The translations under genes were made by a program, and so were the position numbers. From the NCBI RefSeq assembly GCF_008704495.1, contig NZ_CP023699.1, positions 9,548,001 to 9,612,000 of the forward strand: a stretch of DNA of 64,000 nucleotides. The letters run 5' to 3'. Position 1 is the stretch's first letter. The number at the start of each line of letters is the position of its first letter. The notes beneath the pieces are model-generated. The model saw nothing but the letters and a program-made list of their open reading frames with translations, was not told where the DNA came from and did no database searches. Source of the stretch: Streptomyces kanamyceticus (GTDB taxonomy: Bacteria > Actinomycetota > Actinomycetes > Streptomycetales > Streptomycetaceae). Shown piece by piece: positions 60,450 through 64,000 of the stretch.

Positions 60450-61103
60450 TCACCAGAGGCGTGCGCCGCGTCGCGCCAGGTACTTGGACGGGCTCACGTC
60501 CGAGCCGTAGTGCCGCCGGGCCCGGATCTCCAGATGGAGATGGGGGCCCGTGGCGCGCCCGGTGGCGCCGCTGCTGCCGAGTCCGGCGCCGGTGCGGATG
60601 CGGGCGCCCTGGCGTACGCCGATGCGGGAGAGGTGCGCGTACACCGCGTAGTGCCCGTCCGGCATCCGCACGGTGACGGCATTGCCGTACGCCCCTGACC
60701 AGCGGGCGAGGACCACGACGCCACCGCCCACCGCGTAGACGGGAGTGCCGCGCGGCACCGCGAGGTCGATGCCGGTGTGGTGCCCGGCGAGCCAGTCGCC
60801 GCGCACGCCGTACTGCGCCGTGATCCGGTAGCGCCGCCGCAGCGGCAGCGCACACCGGCCGGGAGGCCCGAACCGCGCGATGCCGCGGTCGTCGTCCTCG
60901 GGTATCCGCTCGTCGGCGCTGGCCAGCGCCGACTCGAACTCGGCGTCGTAGTGGGCCGAACAGGAGTCCTCGGACTCCTCGGCCGATGCCGGTGCGGCCG
61001 CCCGGAAGGAGAGGGCGCCGCCTGCCAGGAGCGCCGCGGCCATGCCCAGCGCGTCACGTCGTGTGCTGCCCGCCCGAGGCGGGACGTCTATGTGGTAGCC
61101 CAT
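60450..61103 (-). CDS. M23 family metallopeptidase, Tat-exported
   Basis: A 217-aa exported peptidoglycan hydrolase-like protein. The N-terminus has a twin-arginine signal (STRRDALGMAAALLAGGALS). The M23 (LytM) domain shows the first zinc motif HHTGIDLAVPRGTPVYAVGG and the second, GPHLHLEI, with the characteristic VTVRMPDGHYAVYAHLSRIG between. These are the His/Asp and HxH zinc ligands of lysostaphin-type endopeptidases. ATG at 61103 is chosen as the signal-peptide start. It converges on the TIM-barrel gene with a 7-base gap. It would cleave peptide cross-links outside the membrane. Confidence 0.9.
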   Translation of the reverse strand: MGYHIDVPPRAGSTRRDALGMAAALLAGGALSFRAAAPASAEESEDSCSAHYDAEFESALASADERIPEDDDRGIARFGPPGRCALPLRRRYRITAQYGVRGDWLAGHHTGIDLAVPRGTPVYAVGGGVVVLARWSGAYGNAVTVRMPDGHYAVYAHLSRIGVRQGARIRTGAGLGSSGATGRATGPHLHLEIRARRHYGSDVSPSKYLARRGARLW

Positions 61104-61499
61104 TTCAGTCAGCAGACCGGTCGGGGCGGCGGACCGCACGCCGACTGGGCCATCCGGTGTACCCGGCCGGTGAGACCGAGGGGACCTCCAAGGGGACTTC
61201 CGAGAGGCCCGTCGGGAGAAGTTCCGGCAAATCTTCCCCGCCGTGAGCCGCCCGCGGCCGTCCGGTGTCCCGACCCGCGCCCGGTAAGCGCGACACGCCG
61301 GAACCGTCCGCCAACTGCAGGACGCCTAAGGCCAGTTCACTCCGTACGATGTGCGGACGGGCCCCGCCGGACGCTCCTGCCGAAGTGATCGTCCCCGACA
61401 GCGGGGCACCGGTTGTTCGTACAGACGGTCTGACCGGTTGTCGTGCCCGGCGCAAACAGCGGATACGGTGCTGCCGTGGTGATCGAGAGGGAGGGGCCG
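61104..61499. other. Divergent intergenic region, 396 bases
   Basis: Between the M23 gene and the caspase-like-pattern gene. On the M23 side there is a short imperfect stem (GGGGAAG/CTTCTCC type) and a direct repeat of AGTCCCCT/AGGTCCCCT. On the other side, ACCGGTTGT occurs at 61408-61416 and 61433-61441 (25 bp apart), close to the predicted start of the downstream gene. No ORF is convincing, and I could not match the c-di-AMP (ydaO) riboswitch that precedes many Streptomyces cell-wall hydrolase genes. Confidence 0.55.
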
Positions 61500-62606
61500 G
61501 TGCCAGGAACTGCGCTGCTCGTCGCGGCGGCCCCGGTGGGCAAGGGCCGCATCGTGGACGCGGCTTCCGTACTTCCCGTGCTCGCGGCGGTGTCACCGGC
61601 GGCCCTCGCCGGAACCCCGACCGCGAGCGTCGTGGAACTCGCCGACCCGCTGGACCCGCAGACGGTCCTGACCCGGCTGCGGGCCGCCGCCATGGCGCCG
61701 GGCCCCCTGACGATCTACCTGGTCGGACAGGTCCACCTCGACCGGCGCCAGCGGCAGTTGCACCTCGCGCTCGCCAGGTCCACCCCCGCGACCATGCGCT
61801 ACACCGGGCTGCCCTGGCACTGGATCACCCAGGAGCTCCGCCTGCGCCCCGCGGGCGGCACCACGATCGTCGTCGACCTGCACACCGACCAGGAGAGCTG
61901 GGGGACCCTCACCCAGCACCCGCTCGACGCGGGACCCGGCGTCGCCCTGTACGGACGGATCGCCCCGCCCGCGCGGCGCCGCGGCATCGAGACGCCGGCG
62001 TACATGAAGGCGCTCGCCACCGTCCTGCGCAGCGGCCACCGCCCGCCGCTGCCCGAACTCCACGAGCAGGCCGTCGCCCAGTCCCTCGCCGACGACGCGC
62101 AGGACCTCCTGATCGCGTCGACCGGCGCCGCCCCGGTGCCGCAGAGCCCCTACCGGCAGCCGCCGACGCCGTCGGACATGGATCCGCACGCGGCGATCAC
62201 CGCGGCCGTCGAGGCCGGACGGCACGGCGAGGCCGCGTCCCTGGCCGCGGCCTGGGAGCAGACGGCGCTGCGCATGCACGGCCCGGGCTCCATCGAGGTC
62301 ATCCACTGGATGGAGGTCCGTGCGGACCTCGCGCGGTTCGCCGGGGAACCGGCGCGCAGTTGCGAGACCTGGCTCGCGGTCGCCGCCGCCCGGCTCTCCG
62401 CGGGCCAGGCGCGCGACTCCGCCGAGGTGGAGGCCGCGGCGGACCGGGCCCACCACCTGTGGGACCGGGTGCGCGACCCCGAGGCCGTCCGCGCGCTCGG
62501 CCCCGCCCTGGTCGCCCTGCGCCGCCAGGTGCCGGGACGCCAGCGCGGCACGCTGTCGCTCGCCCAGCGGCGGCTCGAACAGTTCCACACCCAGCAGGTC
62601 GGCTGA
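61500..62606 (+). CDS. Hypothetical protein with degenerate caspase-like N-terminus
   Basis: A 368-aa protein of unknown function. Residues about 60-140 follow the order of a caspase-like (C14/CHAT-type) domain: LTIYLVGQVHLDRRQRQLHL where a catalytic GHG strand would be, a strand-helix LPWHWITQELRLRPAGG, and TIVVDLHTDQESW where the catalytic Cys strand (VLDCCFSG type) would be. Both catalytic residues appear lost. The C-terminal half (AITAAVEAGRHGEAASLAAA onward) is helical and TPR-like. GTG at 61500 is preferred because GAGGGAGGGG lies upstream; the frame is open back to 61443. The caspase resemblance is by eye only. Confidence 0.7.
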   Translation: MPGTALLVAAAPVGKGRIVDAASVLPVLAAVSPAALAGTPTASVVELADPLDPQTVLTRLRAAAMAPGPLTIYLVGQVHLDRRQRQLHLALARSTPATMRYTGLPWHWITQELRLRPAGGTTIVVDLHTDQESWGTLTQHPLDAGPGVALYGRIAPPARRRGIETPAYMKALATVLRSGHRPPLPELHEQAVAQSLADDAQDLLIASTGAAPVPQSPYRQPPTPSDMDPHAAITAAVEAGRHGEAASLAAAWEQTALRMHGPGSIEVIHWMEVRADLARFAGEPARSCETWLAVAAARLSAGQARDSAEVEAAADRAHHLWDRVRDPEAVRALGPALVALRRQVPGRQRGTLSLAQRRLEQFHTQQVG

Positions 62607-62613
62607 CGGGACG

Positions 62614-62637
62614 CCCGCGCCGCGGAGGCGGCGCGGG
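62614..62637. terminator. Bidirectional terminator
   Basis: CCCGCGCCGC (62614-62623) and its exact complement (62628-62637) form a 10-bp stem with a 4-base loop between two converging genes. Confidence 0.75.
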
Positions 62638-62657
62638 GCGGGCCCGCGCCCCTCAGC

Positions 62658-64000
62658 TCAGAGCGCCGTGCCGAACGCCTGCGTCCACCACGGGCCGCCG
62701 GAGCCGTTGTGGATGCCCACGCCCAGCTCCTTGAAGTCGCAGTTGAGGATGTTGGCGCGGTGGCCGGGGCTGTTCATCCACGAGTCCATCACCGAGGCGG
62801 GGGTCTGCTGGCCGCGCGCGATGTTCTCGCCGTACGTGCTCCAGCGGTACCCGGCCGCCGTGATGCGGTCGCCGGGGTCGGTGCCGTCCGGGCTCGTGTG
62901 GTCGAAGTAGTCGCGGGCCGCCATGTCGGCGGAGTGCTTCGACGCGGCGGTGGCGAGCTTGCCGTTGGAGCGGACCGGGCCGCAACCCGCCTTGGAACGC
63001 TCGGTGTTGACCAGGGCGACGACCTGCTCGGCGGTGCCGCTCGGCTGCTGGGGCGCCGGATCGGGCTTGTCGGGCTTCGGCTTCGGCGCTGGCGCGGACT
63101 TGGTCTTCGTGGGCGTGGGCGTGGGCGACGGCTTCTTCTTCGGCTTCGCCTTCGTCTTGCTCGGGCTCGGTGACGCGGAGGGCGAGGGGGAGTGCGAGGG
63201 CGACGGGCTCTTCGACGCCGAGGGCTCACCGGTCCCGGACGCGGGCGCGGCGGCGGTCGACGGCGCGCTCTCGTCCGCGTCCGGCTCGGTGAGCAGATGC
63301 ACCGCGGCGCCACCGGCGACGAGAGCGGCGACCGCGGCCGCCACCGCCGCCGTACGGCGCTGGCGCCTGGCCCGCTCCCGACGGGCAAGGGCACGCGCGG
63401 ACAGCGGAGCCTGACCGGGCAGGGCAGCGGTGGCGCCGACACTGACCAGGTCGGCGGGCGGCAGCAGTCTGCTCGCCAGGACGGCCCCCACCGGCACGAG
63501 CCCCAGCGCCACCAGGAGCCCCTCGGCGGGGACCAGGTTCGACCAGTGGCTCTCACAGATCTGGCAGCCGCGCGCGTGCCGCGCGATCCGCTTGCGCCAC
63601 AGCGCCGACGGCGCCCCGTCCCAGGAGTCCGTCACCTGCTGGAGGCCCGCGCAGCGCGGCTCGGCCGACAGGGCGCGGACCACCACGCGCGCCGTCTCCA
63701 GCTGCGCCTTCATCCGCTGCACCCGCACGGCCGCGTGCTGCGGCGCGAGTTCGAGCGCGGCGGCGACCTCCGTGCGCGTCAGCTCGCCCGCCGACTCCAG
63801 CCACCACAGGGACAGCAGCGCCCGGTCGTCCTCGTCGAGCCACCGGGTGGCCTCCGCGGTCTCGCGGCGCTGCCCCGAGAGCCCGAGGCGGGTGATGGTC
63901 AGGTCCACGAAGTCCGCGCCGGGATCCACCACGTCGTACCCGTCACCGAGCTGGCCGCCGGTGGGTATCTCACCGGTGGCGCGCTCCCGCCAGTGGCCGC
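62658..64000 (-). CDS. Sigma-factor-like protein fused to an extracellular CAP/SCP domain, partial
   Basis: The window holds the last 447 codons; the N-terminus lies beyond the right edge. The visible N-terminal part is of sigma-70 region 4 character (FVDLTITRLGLSGQRRETAE, ESAGELTRTEVAAALEL, HAAVRVQRMKAQLETARVVV), followed by a Cys-x2-Cys segment preceded by His (ARHARGCQICESHW), as in zinc-binding anti-sigma domains. A membrane helix (TAAVAAAVAALVAGGAAVHL) leads to a Ser/Pro/Lys linker of about 90 residues and a C-terminal CAP domain: TERSKAGCGPVRSNGKLATA, HSADMAARDYFDHTSP, YGENIARG and WMNSPGHRANIL. The CAP domain would face outward. Confidence 0.87.
   Translation of the reverse strand, partial: GHWRERATGEIPTGGQLGDGYDVVDPGADFVDLTITRLGLSGQRRETAEATRWLDEDDRALLSLWWLESAGELTRTEVAAALELAPQHAAVRVQRMKAQLETARVVVRALSAEPRCAGLQQVTDSWDGAPSALWRKRIARHARGCQICESHWSNLVPAEGLLVALGLVPVGAVLASRLLPPADLVSVGATAALPGQAPLSARALARRERARRQRRTAAVAAAVAALVAGGAAVHLLTEPDADESAPSTAAAPASGTGEPSASKSPSPSHSPSPSASPSPSKTKAKPKKKPSPTPTPTKTKSAPAPKPKPDKPDPAPQQPSGTAEQVVALVNTERSKAGCGPVRSNGKLATAASKHSADMAARDYFDHTSPDGTDPGDRITAAGYRWSTYGENIARGQQTPASVMDSWMNSPGHRANILNCDFKELGVGIHNGSGGPWWTQAFGTAL

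Noticed and set aside
61104..61300. c-di-AMP (ydaO) riboswitch upstream of the M23 peptidase
   Set aside because: Expected for this gene type in Streptomyces, but the conserved blocks could not be found on the correct strand. A covariance search (Infernal, ydaO model) would settle it.

Overview
The window is high-GC actinobacterial DNA, almost certainly from a Streptomyces chromosome. The evidence is strong third-position G/C, frequent GTG starts, AAGGAG-type ribosome binding sites, and typical families (large LAL regulator, DUF1206, DUF3048, SecDF fusion, Tat-exported M23 peptidase). I saw no rRNA, tRNA, CRISPR array, transposase or integrase. Family calls come from reading motifs, not from database searches.

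Layout. 1-3.1 kb: start of an MFS transporter, a VOC protein, arylamine N-acetyltransferase, then an epoxide hydrolase whose leader has a good promoter, a 16-codon ORF and a hairpin. 3.2-9.5 kb: a UvrA/DrrC-like ABC ATPase without the UvrB-binding domain, an MMPL exporter, and a divergent HxlR regulator/NmrA-type oxidoreductase pair. 9.5-12.6 kb: a 1025-aa NACHT NTPase, a candidate anti-phage STAND protein. 12.6-19.5 kb: DUF3048 lipoprotein-like protein, YceI, an ascorbate-type PTS (fused IIA-IIB, then IIC), a methyltransferase, a GH114 lipoprotein and a secreted SGNH lipase.

19.6-29.9 kb is the most distinctive part: a lanthipeptide gene cluster. It has a split LanB (separate C-terminal elimination domain and N-terminal glutamylation domain), two closely related precursor peptides, a LanC cyclase, two translationally coupled ABC exporters and a divergent LuxR regulator. 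No leader peptidase or immunity gene is visible.

30-36.7 kb: a hydrolase, then a second unusual unit: a TPR protein with a degenerate NTPase region, a 26-aa peptide gene with its own RBS and terminator, and a divergent LAL regulator. Paired GGAATCRC motifs spaced 21 bp apart lie upstream of both the TPR and the LAL genes, suggesting a small regulon.

36.7-40.7 kb: a chitin-binding LPMO, an AadA-like nucleotidyltransferase, MFS, GNAT and CGNR genes. 40.7-50.8 kb: an alpha-mannoside utilisation operon (binding protein, two permeases, GH38 mannosidase, mannose-6-phosphate isomerase, ROK kinase, LacI repressor). The GH38 gene carries a one-base frameshift in its catalytic N-terminus. 50.9-64 kb: SecDF fusion, DUF1206, a STAS protein lacking the usual phospho-serine, a GlxA-type regulator facing a cupin gene that begins with 21-bp tandem repeats, a MocR-type regulator divergent from a Tm-1-like/PEP-hydrolase-like pair, an M23 peptidase, a protein with a caspase-like but catalytically degenerate pattern, and a sigma-factor-like protein fused through a membrane segment to an extracellular CAP domain, cut by the right edge.
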